A stretch of DNA of 64,000 nucleotides, from NCBI RefSeq assembly GCF_020711235.1, contig NZ_JAJFAV010000013.1:62001-126000 (forward strand). Reading direction: 5' to 3'. The notes below the pieces were generated by a model, which saw only the letters and a list, made by a program, of their open reading frames with translations, did not search any database and was not told the origin of the DNA. Position 1 is the stretch's first letter. The number at the start of each line of letters is the position of its first letter. This document shows, one piece after another, positions 39,422 through 47,784 of this stretch. The position numbers and the translations under genes are program-made. Origin of the DNA: Hymenobacter sp. 15J16-1T3B (GTDB lineage Bacteria > Bacteroidota > Bacteroidia > Cytophagales > Hymenobacteraceae).

Positions 39422-41973
39422 GCACCAGCAACGCCCAACTGATTATTACGGCCCGCGACACAAACCTGCGCGTGCGGGGCAACGGCATTGGCCCGATTAC
39501 CGCCTCCGACCACCGCAGCTTCGCCAACGCGGTCATCGAAGCTGTGGAGAACCTGGACAACAAACCCAGCGGCGAAGACGCCGTGTTGTTTATGGACGCC
39601 ACCGGCCAGCCGGCCGAGGAACTGGGCGCCGCCGACTCGGTAGTGGTCAACACGGTTACCGGCGACATCTGGCAGAAACAGCCGGACGGGGCGTGGCTGC
39701 ACATGCTGACCATCCCGCTGGGGGCCGCCACGTTCACGCCGGTGACGGCCGCGGAGCTTAGCGCCAACGCCGTGAACGTGGCGGGCCTCGGCCTGCGCGC
39801 CGCCATTCTGGCGCTGGCCAATGCTGGCGGGGGCGGCACCACCACGCCCACGCCAGCGGTGACGCCCACCGCCCCCACCGTCACATTCAACAGCAGCACC
39901 CGCGTGCTCACCGCCAGCCATACCCAGTACGCCGCGGCACAGTTGGAGTACAAGCAGGGCGCCGGGGCCTATCAGGCTTACGCGCCGGTGAGCGTCGACG
40001 ACAACGCCCACAACGCGGGTGAATGGCAGTTTCGGGTAAAGGCCGCCACCGGCCGCAACGCGGGCGCCCCCGCCGGCAGCCCGGCCATTACGGCCGCCAC
40101 CGCGCCGCCCACGTCGGGCACGCTCACCGTGGCCGGCTCCGACTACATCGAAAACGTGTGGAACATCGCTCAGCCCGGCGGCTGGAGCAAGGTCGGCGCG
40201 CACGCCGTGCTGCCCTTCAGCACCAACGCCACCTCGCTAACCTGCGTGGTGAAAAACCTGCTGGGCAGCGGGCCGCTGGTCACCATCTCGGTGTTCACGG
40301 CCGCGGGCGTGTACTGCGGTTATTTCCAGCCCTCGGGGCCGGTGGATGAAACCCTCACCTTCGTGGGCACGCTGCCGGGCACCGGCACGCGCGACTTCTA
40401 CCTGCGCCTGGGCGGCACCTCGTCGGTGGGCCTGGGGCCGACCGAGTTCAACGGCGTAACCGTTACCTCGCTTACGGCCGTGAACGGCACCATCGGCCTG
40501 CGCACCGTGGCGCGCAAGGCCAAGCGGGCGTTCAACCTGGGCGACTCGAAGAGCATCGGCGACAAGTCGACTAATGCCTCGCGCCTGGCCATGATGCCCC
40601 AGCTGCAGGGCGAGCTTGGCGACAACTGGGAAGTGGCCGCGGCCGGGGCCGGCGCCTGGTACCCGACCGGCATCCTGGGCAGCCCGGCCTTGGTGGACGA
40701 CATGGCCCAGCGCACCAAAACGTACCTGGAGGGCGCCGCTGAGCAGCACGTCATGTACACGCTCGGCACCAACAACATCTGGTACACGCCGGCCTCGCCC
40801 GCCGCCGCCGCCGCGGCCGGCGCCGCCTACTGGGACGCCGTGCACGCGCTGCTGCCCGGCGCCGTCATCCACGTGCAGAAAATCCCGCCGCGCACCGACC
40901 ACGCCGAAACGGAGGCCAATAGCCTGGGCTACGTGTTTGCCGACTACAACGCGGCCCTGCAGCAAGCCGTCTCGACGCGGCCGTACTGCGTTTTCGAGAA
41001 CAACGACGGCGTTATCGACCCGGCTACCGACCTGGCGGACGGCTTGCACGAAAAGGACCAGGGCTATTTGAAAATGGCGTGGTGGTGGGCCAGCATCCTG
41101 ACCGGGCAAGCCACACGCACCACCATCCGCGTGGGCGAAACCGTGCAGGACTACGACCCGCGCCTCGTGTATTCGGCGGGCTGGACCCCGTTCAGCAACG
41201 CCGGGGGCGGCGTGGTGTTCCGCGGCGGCACCATCAAGTACACGATGACGGCCGGCGCCACCTGCGACATTCCCACCGAGGGCGGCACCCAGATAGCGTT
41301 GAACGCTTACACCGACAACTCGGGCGGCATGCTGGAGCTGCTGCACAACGGCGCGGTGATTGGCACCTACTCGATGAAGTCGAACGAGGTCAACAACGCG
41401 GCCCGCATCGTGTCGCCGGTGGTGGCCTACGCCGCCGTGAACACCTTCCAGGTGCGCAAACAGGGCAGCGCCGACATGATTTGGATTGACGAAGTGGAGG
41501 TAACGGACGGCACGCAGGTGCCTACGCCGCAGTACACGTTCGTCTTCCAGGAGGGTGACGAAATCCGTGCTTATAACGCCACCGAGGTAAGTTTCTTGCC
41601 GGCCGGGGCCTGGGCCAATAACAGCAACTTGCCCACGGTGTACGGCTCGCAGAAGCTGGCCAGCGCGGGCGCCGACCGCGCCTACACGTTCACCATGAAC
41701 GCCAGCCAGCTGCGCTTCAAGCATACGCTCTACGAGCTGGGCGTCACCTTCGAAGTGCTGTTCGACAACGTGGTGGTGGCCGAGTTCAGCCAGTACGGCC
41801 CATCTACAACGGGCGAAACCGGCCACGGCTACGTGACGCCGGAGGGGCTGGCCAAGCAACAGCGGGCCGTCACGGTGCGCATCAAAGCCGGCCAGACCTT
41901 CGCCAACCGCTACGGGTGGGCCGATGTGATTGAGGTATTGGTGGGTAACAACACCCCGGCGGGGGCATTCTAA
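39418..41973 (+). CDS. Large tail protein with SGNH/GDSL esterase domain
   Basis: An 851-residue protein. Residues 1-140 are an N-terminal baseplate/attachment region, ~150-230 a fibronectin-like segment, ~235-360 a beta-rich domain. Residues ~365-560 are an SGNH hydrolase: 'FNLGDSKSIGD' (GDS 375-377), 'YTLGTNNIW' (Asn 452), and 'LADGLHEKDQGY' (Asp541, His544). C-terminal beta-rich modules follow. It probably deacetylates or cleaves cell-surface glycans during adsorption. Location within the baseplate genes is unusual for a receptor-binding enzyme. Confidence 0.82.
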   Translation: MSTSNAQLIITARDTNLRVRGNGIGPITASDHRSFANAVIEAVENLDNKPSGEDAVLFMDATGQPAEELGAADSVVVNTVTGDIWQKQPDGAWLHMLTIPLGAATFTPVTAAELSANAVNVAGLGLRAAILALANAGGGGTTTPTPAVTPTAPTVTFNSSTRVLTASHTQYAAAQLEYKQGAGAYQAYAPVSVDDNAHNAGEWQFRVKAATGRNAGAPAGSPAITAATAPPTSGTLTVAGSDYIENVWNIAQPGGWSKVGAHAVLPFSTNATSLTCVVKNLLGSGPLVTISVFTAAGVYCGYFQPSGPVDETLTFVGTLPGTGTRDFYLRLGGTSSVGLGPTEFNGVTVTSLTAVNGTIGLRTVARKAKRAFNLGDSKSIGDKSTNASRLAMMPQLQGELGDNWEVAAAGAGAWYPTGILGSPALVDDMAQRTKTYLEGAAEQHVMYTLGTNNIWYTPASPAAAAAAGAAYWDAVHALLPGAVIHVQKIPPRTDHAETEANSLGYVFADYNAALQQAVSTRPYCVFENNDGVIDPATDLADGLHEKDQGYLKMAWWWASILTGQATRTTIRVGETVQDYDPRLVYSAGWTPFSNAGGGVVFRGGTIKYTMTAGATCDIPTEGGTQIALNAYTDNSGGMLELLHNGAVIGTYSMKSNEVNNAARIVSPVVAYAAVNTFQVRKQGSADMIWIDEVEVTDGTQVPTPQYTFVFQEGDEIRAYNATEVSFLPAGAWANNSNLPTVYGSQKLASAGADRAYTFTMNASQLRFKHTLYELGVTFEVLFDNVVVAEFSQYGPSTTGETGHGYVTPEGLAKQQRAVTVRIKAGQTFANRYGWADVIEVLVGNNTPAGAF

Positions 41974-41986
41974 CGCACTCTGACTT

Positions 41987-42814
41987 ATGGCCCGTAGCCT
42001 CGCCACCATCCGCGCAAGCCTCGACGCCGCGCAAGCCGCGCAACCCGCGCTGGCCCCGCTCAACAGCCCCTCCGCCACGTCCATGCCTTCGCTATGGAAG
42101 AACGTAGTGGCCTTCTGCAGCTTCCAGCTCGAAACGCTCTGGGACGTGTTTCGGGCGGAGGTGGACGCCATTATCGACCGGGCCCGGCCCGGCACGCCCG
42201 CGTGGTACGCCGACCAGGCCTACAAGTTCCAGCTGGGCGACACCCTCACCGTCGATGACAACGGCATCCGTTACCCGGCCGGCAGCACCGGCGCGCGCAT
42301 CATCACCCGGGCCGCGGCCAAGGAGTCCGACGCCAACGGCGTGCTGAAGCTCTTCGTGAAAGTCGCCAAGGACGGCACGGCGCCCGGCACGCTGGCTCCG
42401 CTCAGCGACTCCGAGCGGGTGCAGGTGCAGGGCTATTTCGACCGCATCCGGTTTGCGGGCACGCGCCTGGAGGTAGTGAGCCGCGCGGCCGACCGGCTGC
42501 AGGTGTTCGGCCAAGTGTACTACGACCCGTTGCTGAGCGTCGACGGGGTGAAGGCCGCGGTGGCTGCTTCCGTCCGCGCCTACCTGGGCCGCCTGGAATT
42601 CGACGGCCTGGTGTACGTGGCCCAGATCGAGGACGCCATTCAGGCCGTGGCCGGCGTCAAGGACGTGCGCCTGACGGACGTCAAGAAGCGGGTGGGCTCG
42701 GCCGCCGCCGTGGCCATCACCCGCGTGTACGAAACCGAAGCCGGCTACATCACCGAGGACGCGGCCCCGCTCGACTTCGCCACCACCCTGCAATTCCTGC
42801 CCCATGGCGCGTAA
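41987..42814 (+). CDS. Baseplate J-like protein
   Basis: A 275-residue protein. 'WYADQAYKFQLGDTLTVDDNGIRYP', 'DRLQVFGQVYYDPLLSVDGVKAAVAASVRAYLGRLEFDGLVYVAQIEDAIQAVAGVKDVRL' are typical of baseplate J/gp6-like wedge proteins. It starts 14 nt after the esterase gene and overlaps the next by 11 nt. Confidence 0.82.
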   Translation: MARSLATIRASLDAAQAAQPALAPLNSPSATSMPSLWKNVVAFCSFQLETLWDVFRAEVDAIIDRARPGTPAWYADQAYKFQLGDTLTVDDNGIRYPAGSTGARIITRAAAKESDANGVLKLFVKVAKDGTAPGTLAPLSDSERVQVQGYFDRIRFAGTRLEVVSRAADRLQVFGQVYYDPLLSVDGVKAAVAASVRAYLGRLEFDGLVYVAQIEDAIQAVAGVKDVRLTDVKKRVGSAAAVAITRVYETEAGYITEDAAPLDFATTLQFLPHGA

Positions 42815-43355
42815 CCCGTACCCCGGCAACGTCATCGACCCGCTCCAGCCGGCCCCGACCGCCTACCGCGTGGACTGGGCCCGGCTGGTGCTGCTGCTGC
42901 TGCCGGCGCTGCTGCGCCGGCCGCGGCAGTGGGCCTGGCTGCAGGTGCTCACCGCGCCTGTGGCCCGCTTGCACCTGGACTTCATCAGCTACCTGTTTGC
43001 CAGCCGGCGCGAACTGAGCTACAGCAGCCAGGTCCTGCTATTCGAGCGGGCGCTCAACGACCGCTTCGACCCCATCCGGCGGCGCATCGTGATTCGCAAC
43101 GCCGACACGGAGTACGCCATCACCTACTGGAACTTCGTGCACGAGCAGCAGCCCGTCACCGAGTACCTGCCCCAGCGCCACGAGGCACCGCCCTTCCCGC
43201 GCCCGTTCCGCTACTGGGCCGAATACGCCGGCCAAACCGACTTCACGGTGATTGCGCCGCTGGTGCTGCGCCCGCGGGCCGTGGAGCTGCACGCGCTGAT
43301 CCGCCGGCTGAAGCTGGCCACCAAACATTACTCCCTGCTTTTCCAGAACCTATGA
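42804..43355 (+). CDS. Tail/baseplate protein downstream of gpJ, unassigned
   Basis: A 183-residue protein. It has a hydrophobic patch ('LVLLLLPALLRRPRQWAWLQVL') and 'YSSQVLLFERALNDRFDPIRRRIVIRNAD' followed by Tyr/Pro-rich sequence. It has the place of tail protein I, and the pattern is common after gpJ in this phylum's contractile systems. Overlaps the fibre gene by 4 nt. Confidence 0.65.
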   Translation: MARNPYPGNVIDPLQPAPTAYRVDWARLVLLLLPALLRRPRQWAWLQVLTAPVARLHLDFISYLFASRRELSYSSQVLLFERALNDRFDPIRRRIVIRNADTEYAITYWNFVHEQQPVTEYLPQRHEAPPFPRPFRYWAEYAGQTDFTVIAPLVLRPRAVELHALIRRLKLATKHYSLLFQNL

Positions 43356-44179
43356 AGCGCTTACTTTATGACGACGGCGGCCGCCCGCCGATGAACGACG
43401 ATTTCGCGGCCCTGCAGCAACTGACCTTGTTCAGCGCCGCCGCGCCTTGGCTGGGCCTGCCCACCTGCGTGCTCAGCGGCGGCGCCGTCACGGCGGCGGG
43501 CGGCACCTACAACGTGGCGCCGGCTTTCGTGTGGCTGGCCGACGCCGGCCAGCTCTACGACTTCCAGGGCGCGCAGGGCGTGGAGCTACCCGCGACGTTC
43601 CAGCTGGGCACGGCCGTGGTCGTTGACCAACGGCCCTACCAGACCGGTGGCACGAAACCCTGCATCACCGAGACGCAGGCCGTGTTGGTGTCAGTGGCCG
43701 CCGGCGACCCGTTCGCGGTGGACGCCGAGGGGCCGGTGTTCTGGTACGACCACACGGCCGCCCGCACCCGCATCATTGGGGAGTTAAAGCCGCTGGCCAT
43801 CAACCCGGCCAACTTTGACAACACCGGCAAGGGCAAGGGCCGCAACCGCGGCTGGTGCTACGCCAACGGGCAGAACGGCACCGTGGACATGAGCGGCGTG
43901 TTTCCGCTGGGGGTCAACGCGGCCAACCCGCTGCTCACGCAGCGTGCCGTAGGGGATACGGGCGGCGAAGAAACCCACCAGCTGACCGTGCCCGAGCTGC
44001 CCCGCCACAACCACGCTTTCAATGTCTACGACAACGGCGACAACGGCGCCTTTGGCCGGCGCGCCAACAACACCGGTACGGCCCGCGGCGCCATCACCAA
44101 CGATGCCGGCAGCGACCAGCCCCACAACAACATGCCGCCCTTCCGCGTGGTGGCCTGGTGCCAGTGGATGGGGTTGTAG
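43352..44179 (+). CDS. Tail collar fibre protein
   Basis: A 275-residue protein from ATG 43352. The C-terminal 'GWCYANGQNGTVDMSGVFPLGVN...GDTGGEETHQLTVPELPRHNHAFNVYDNG...HNNMPPFRVVAWCQWMGL' is the phage tail collar/short fibre motif (G..H.LT..E.P.H.H...NNMPP). It should take part in receptor contact. It closes the late operon and is followed by a hairpin terminator. Confidence 0.9.
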   Translation: MKRLLYDDGGRPPMNDDFAALQQLTLFSAAAPWLGLPTCVLSGGAVTAAGGTYNVAPAFVWLADAGQLYDFQGAQGVELPATFQLGTAVVVDQRPYQTGGTKPCITETQAVLVSVAAGDPFAVDAEGPVFWYDHTAARTRIIGELKPLAINPANFDNTGKGKGRNRGWCYANGQNGTVDMSGVFPLGVNAANPLLTQRAVGDTGGEETHQLTVPELPRHNHAFNVYDNGDNGAFGRRANNTGTARGAITNDAGSDQPHNNMPPFRVVAWCQWMGL

Positions 44180-44206
44180 GTAGTAGTAGCTTCTGTGTAC
44201 TTTGGC

Positions 44207-44235
44207 AGCCCGCTTGGATTTCCGGCGGGTTGTTT
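44207..44235 (+). terminator. Terminator of the late operon
   Basis: AGCCCGC/GCGGGTT stem (44207-44213 with 44225-44231) followed by TTGTTTCATTT. It lies 28 nt past the collar fibre stop and just before the cargo gene. Confidence 0.6.
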
Positions 44236-44251
44236 CATTTCCCTCTGTACT

Positions 44252-45025
44252 ATGCGTCAACTACTACTCGCTGCTGCCATGCTGGTTAGCACCGCCGCCT
44301 CGGCCCAGATTACCTACGAAACCACTTACGTGACGACGGGCACCACTCAGGACCTAAGCTTTTTTAAACTTGCCAACGGAGATGTGAAATTTGCCAAGGT
44401 CGACGTCACGGCGCGGCAAATCACCGTCTACAACCTCAACCACTCCGTACTCCGGAGCTTCGCCATCCCGGCGCTGCCGGCGGGCAATACCTTGAGCCCG
44501 GGCGTGGAGTACATGAGCGACAAGCTGTTTAACCAAGACGCCAACTTCGAATACATCATCAACAGCTACCGGCAGGTGGGTAACGATTACGTGAGCAAGT
44601 CTTGGGTTTTTTCCGAGACTGGCACGCAGCTATTCGCGGCTGACTCGGCTGACATCGACATCTTCAACACGCCCAACGGCGCGAAGATGGTAACGTACCA
44701 CTACCCGCTGCCGGCCAACAACGTGCAGAAGCGGCAAGTGTACGCCCTGGCCGGCACGCTTACGTCGGTTCGACCCGCTGGGGCCGTGGACGCCGCCCAG
44801 CCGTTCCCAAACCCGGCTGTTGGCGCCATCAACCTGCCCTACCAGGTGCAGCGAGGCCAGCAGGCCACGTTGGAGGTGCTGGACATGACCGGCCGCGTGG
44901 TGAAGCGGTTCACCGTTGACTCGACGTTCGACCACCTGCTGCTGCAGGCCGGGGAGCTGCGCCCTGGGGCCTACACGTACCGCGTCGGAGCCGTGCCCGG
45001 TAAGAAGTTTGTGGTTGGGCGGTAG
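44252..45025 (+). CDS. Phage-borne secreted protein with T9SS-like sorting tail
   Basis: A 257-residue protein from ATG 44252. Residues 1-19 are a signal peptide ('MRQLLLAAAMLVSTAASAQ'). The middle is a beta-rich domain with no recognised family. The end ('QPFPNPAVGAINLPYQVQRGQQATLEVLDMTGRVVKRF...LRPGAYTYRV...KKFVVGR') has the build of a T9SS type A sorting domain. It sits behind the late-operon terminator and shares a bidirectional terminator with a lipoprotein gene, a typical place for lysogenic-conversion cargo. It should reach the surface or medium of the lysogen. Confidence 0.82.
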   Translation: MRQLLLAAAMLVSTAASAQITYETTYVTTGTTQDLSFFKLANGDVKFAKVDVTARQITVYNLNHSVLRSFAIPALPAGNTLSPGVEYMSDKLFNQDANFEYIINSYRQVGNDYVSKSWVFSETGTQLFAADSADIDIFNTPNGAKMVTYHYPLPANNVQKRQVYALAGTLTSVRPAGAVDAAQPFPNPAVGAINLPYQVQRGQQATLEVLDMTGRVVKRFTVDSTFDHLLLQAGELRPGAYTYRVGAVPGKKFVVGR

Positions 45026-45045
45026 TGAACTTACAATGCATCCAC

Positions 45046-45077
45046 AAAATACCTCGGCCAACAGGCCGGGGTATTTT
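45046..45077. terminator. Bidirectional terminator between convergent cargo genes
   Basis: A 14-bp stem with one G-U pair (45046-45059 with 45064-45077), ATTTT on one side and, on the other strand, also a T run. It serves the T9SS-type gene and the lipoprotein gene. Confidence 0.85.
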
Positions 45078-45080
45078 GCT

Positions 45081-45596
45081 TTATTGGGGGTGCTGCCGGA
45101 CAAAGGCAGCAGTCCGCCACGTCAGCCGAAGGGTTTCTCCCTTTGGCAAGGCCTGGCGAGTTACCTCGTACAAACCCGTCGAATCTGCGGGAATAAAGCG
45201 CCCTGGCTTATGCGCTGTTACCGCCTGGGGCAATCCGGGCGCCGCCGGAACCTGTAAATCCTTTTGCCATTGCTCCGCTACGGTTTCCAGAATAGTCCAG
45301 CCACCTTTGGAGTCGGCTTTATCCAGTACGTCTACAGTAGCCTTCAATTCGCCCACGCGCTGGCGCTCGGCATTCTCGTAGGTTGCGTAAAGGGCAAACG
45401 TACTGCGGCGCCCGAACGGAACGTAATTCGTTGATGCTACCAGTTCAGTATTGCCAGAGCCTGCCTTAGCCGAGGCGTGCTGATCCTTGAATTCCTCGAG
45501 CACCGCCTCTGGGTCCTCATAGGGGTGATTGGTGGCTCCGCACGCAGAACAGAAGAAAGCCGCAAGACAGGTGGACATGAGTAACTGGTGGTTCAT
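45081..45596 (-). CDS. Putative lipoprotein, unknown function
   Basis: A 171-residue protein. A hydrophobic start with Cys at 'FFCSACGATN' looks like a lipoprotein signal. The rest is a soluble domain ('YVPFGRRSTFALYATYENAERQRVGELKATVDVLDKADSKGGW'). It is convergent with the T9SS-type cargo gene. It may change the lysogen's envelope, for example by blocking other phages, but this is speculation. Confidence 0.65.
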   Translation of the reverse strand: MNHQLLMSTCLAAFFCSACGATNHPYEDPEAVLEEFKDQHASAKAGSGNTELVASTNYVPFGRRSTFALYATYENAERQRVGELKATVDVLDKADSKGGWTILETVAEQWQKDLQVPAAPGLPQAVTAHKPGRFIPADSTGLYEVTRQALPKGETLRLTWRTAAFVRQHPQ

Positions 45597-45675
45597 AGTT
45601 CGGGAAGATAGTAGGGTTTTCTATGAGTATCTTAGAGCCTCCTTGCTAGAGGACGTGGGTTCCATCCACACAACG

Positions 45676-45710
45676 AAGCCCCGGCCGCGCCAACGGCCGG
45701 GGCTTCCTTA
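45676..45710 (+). terminator. GC-rich hairpin, terminator-like
   Basis: A 12-bp perfect stem (45676-45687 with 45696-45707) with an 8-nt loop, followed by CTTATT on the plus strand. No plus-strand gene ends just before it, so its purpose is unclear; it may shield the next gene. Confidence 0.5.
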
Positions 45711-45747
45711 TTAACGCGAATACGGTTGCAACTATTCAGCAGGGTAT

Positions 45748-45963
45748 ATGCTAATCATTGCACAAGCCACGTACTGTGGCCCCGCAGGCGAATGCCTGCC
45801 CGCTGTCGGCAAACGCTACGTTGTCGGCATTCTGCCCCTTGGTCCCACCGCGTGCTTGGTGGGCTTACTTCAGCTTGGAGAATCCCGCGTAAACAGGAAA
45901 GCATATCGGTCTCAGCAGGCATTCAATGATGACTGGTCCGATTTCTTGCAGTGGGAAAACTGA
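45748..45963 (+). CDS. Small protein, unknown
   Basis: A 71-residue product bracketed by two hairpin terminators, which supports it as an independent gene. 'MLIIAQATYCGPAGECLPAVGKRYVVGILPLGPTACLVGLLQLGE' is beta-rich. No recognised family. Confidence 0.5.
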   Translation: MLIIAQATYCGPAGECLPAVGKRYVVGILPLGPTACLVGLLQLGESRVNRKAYRSQQAFNDDWSDFLQWEN

Positions 45964-45989
45964 GCCGTTATATTTTCTGTCATACTTTC

Positions 45990-46021
45990 AACCCCTTCCC
46001 CGCACGGGGAGGGGCTTTTTT
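45990..46021 (+). terminator. Terminator after the 71-residue gene
   Basis: CCCCTTCCCC-GCAC-GGGGAGGGG hairpin with six T following (46016-46021). The next ATG starts directly after the T run. Confidence 0.7.
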
Positions 46022-46351
46022 ATGCCCCTCACTCATTACGCCTTCCGCGCCCTCGGCCTTTTCGACCAGTGCTTCCACGTGCTCGACGAGGGCCAGTTCC
46101 TGCAGCAGCGCACCACGGCAGACGAGGGCGTGAAGCTCTACCACATGCCGGGCGGCAACCAAGGCAACGCCTACAACATCACGCGCTTTGCCAAAACGAG
46201 CCTGCTAGCGGCCCGGCGCACTCCGTGGAGGATTGCTCAGCCCCCCAACGTTCGACGTATCCCCGTAGGCGCAGAAGGTGCACCAACGGGCACCACCACG
46301 CGTGAGGCAGCTGCATGCATATTTTGGCTTACAAAAGAAGCTTTTAGTTAG
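46022..46351 (+). CDS. Small protein of unknown function, possibly truncated
   Basis: A 109-residue product. Residues 1-70 ('YAFRALGLFDQCFHVLDEGQFLQQRTTADEGVKLYHMPGGNQGNAYNITRF') look protein-like. The last ~40 residues are less convincing and run into the AT-rich gene, with which the end overlaps tail to tail by 8 bp. A change of base composition at about 46310 suggests the gene was cut by insertion of the AT-rich segment. Confidence 0.45.
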   Translation: MPLTHYAFRALGLFDQCFHVLDEGQFLQQRTTADEGVKLYHMPGGNQGNAYNITRFAKTSLLAARRTPWRIAQPPNVRRIPVGAEGAPTGTTTREAAACIFWLTKEAFS

Positions 46352-47666
46352 GCATACTTAGAATATCATCAAGATAGTCTATCGCCTTTCTCACACTTAA
46401 ATACGCATTGGTAGCCTCAATTGAATTTGCTGTAAATTTACTTCCATGTACAATTAAATTTCTAGGTGTCAACGCATTTTGCTTTAACTCTTTGTACACG
46501 TCGGTATTTACGAATTCAACTCCAGTCAATTCCAAAACAACTGAATCTAGAATCATGCTCATCGGCTTAGGATGACTATTATTATCTGCATCCTTGAACT
46601 TCATTAGCCGATCGAAGCTCTTTCTAGACATCTTTTTGACACCTAACGCCATATAGCGAATCCTTGGCTGTACCCAGCTTTCAAACAGAACAGCACTCTC
46701 AATAATAGCAATCTTCCATTCTTGCAACTCCAGTCTTTGCCTGATATTAATATCAAGTGTATCCAAAATATCAGGTGATGATATTTTGGATAATTCACTT
46801 CTTAAAATTCTGTCTTCTTCGTCTGGAAGTTTATTTTCATCATAATCACTTATGGTCAGCTTTGGCACAGTCAGCTCAGACAACACTATATTTTGAGCAT
46901 CTCTCCACGCTATTCTATAGGGCGAACACATATTCTCAGTAACATTTGTGATAAAATATGAATCGTTTAAAATCTTATATTGTTCAATGAACCTATTTAC
47001 AGCATAAATTGCCGTCTTGATGTATACATCACCGGAGTTAAATTCACGACTTACACCTCCACCTTTTTCATTGAAATTATCTCTAATATGCATATAGTGC
47101 TTTGACGAGTCGTTTTCTATTGCCAGCTTGACGTATTCATTAAAGTAAGCAGGGAATAATTCAACAAACACGCTCGAATACATAACCCTACCTGCGATAT
47201 CCCCTCTAGGAAAGCCAATCATTACTGGATCTTGAGCCTGATTTATTCTAGGAACAAACCCCATGTATACAAAAGAACCTGAATCGTTAGTCGCAATTCG
47301 ATATGGCTTTTTTATGTCATGCGGAACATAGACACCGTGTTTTACGTGCTTGCCTAAATCAGACACTTGAAGCGCCAATAACTTAGTGCCTTTAAAACCT
47401 GACTTTTCTAAAGACTCAGGAGTAACTAAAGGCAGGTAATGATACTGATGTTTAAATTCCTCTCCAGCGTCTTTAGCTTTTATATATTCCGAAATAATCC
47501 CACAACTAAAAGTATCATTGACAGCCACTAAAAATGGAAGATCAAAAAATACTTGGATCCGATTGGTGCGTTTTCGTATTAATTCCCATTGCTGGGAATA
47601 ATCCAGCGGATTCTTCGGATGGGAACTGAATTGTTGGAAGGAACGCTCTGCGTCTGAAATGGACAT
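46344..47666 (-). CDS. AT-rich gene for a HEPN-type protein, candidate defence gene
   Basis: A 440-residue protein. The gene is strikingly AT-rich compared with all its neighbours, a sign of transfer. The N-terminal ~280 residues are not recognised. The C-terminal ~130 residues are helical and contain 'LTPRNLIVHGSKF' (Arg402-His407), the RNxxxH form of the HEPN Rx4-6H ribonuclease motif. HEPN proteins often act as abortive-infection or toxin RNases. It lies in the cargo zone beside attR, where prophages often carry anti-phage genes. No antitoxin-like partner is adjacent. Function is inference. Confidence 0.72.
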   Translation of the reverse strand: MSISDAERSFQQFSSHPKNPLDYSQQWELIRKRTNRIQVFFDLPFLVAVNDTFSCGIISEYIKAKDAGEEFKHQYHYLPLVTPESLEKSGFKGTKLLALQVSDLGKHVKHGVYVPHDIKKPYRIATNDSGSFVYMGFVPRINQAQDPVMIGFPRGDIAGRVMYSSVFVELFPAYFNEYVKLAIENDSSKHYMHIRDNFNEKGGGVSREFNSGDVYIKTAIYAVNRFIEQYKILNDSYFITNVTENMCSPYRIAWRDAQNIVLSELTVPKLTISDYDENKLPDEEDRILRSELSKISSPDILDTLDINIRQRLELQEWKIAIIESAVLFESWVQPRIRYMALGVKKMSRKSFDRLMKFKDADNNSHPKPMSMILDSVVLELTGVEFVNTDVYKELKQNALTPRNLIVHGSKFTANSIEATNAYLSVRKAIDYLDDILSMPN

Positions 47667-47784
47667 AACGAGGAAGATTGTATGTAAGGGGAGATGTTGC
47701 GCTTGAAACTATCGTTTCACAAGCACTCCACCATAATGCAAAAAAGGCCCAGAATGGCCAAGTCTCTTTCAGTGGGATAGTCGC

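Noticed and set aside
43421-43438. QQLTLF in the tail collar fibre protein, identical to the clamp-binding-like C-terminus of the 16893 gene product
   Set aside because: Internal to a structural tail protein; likely chance. It is a warning that the hexapeptide alone is weak evidence.
44174-44205. Possible promoter TTG-N21-TACTTTG before the T9SS-type cargo gene
   Set aside because: The late-operon terminator lies between it and the gene, and the -7 box fits only loosely.
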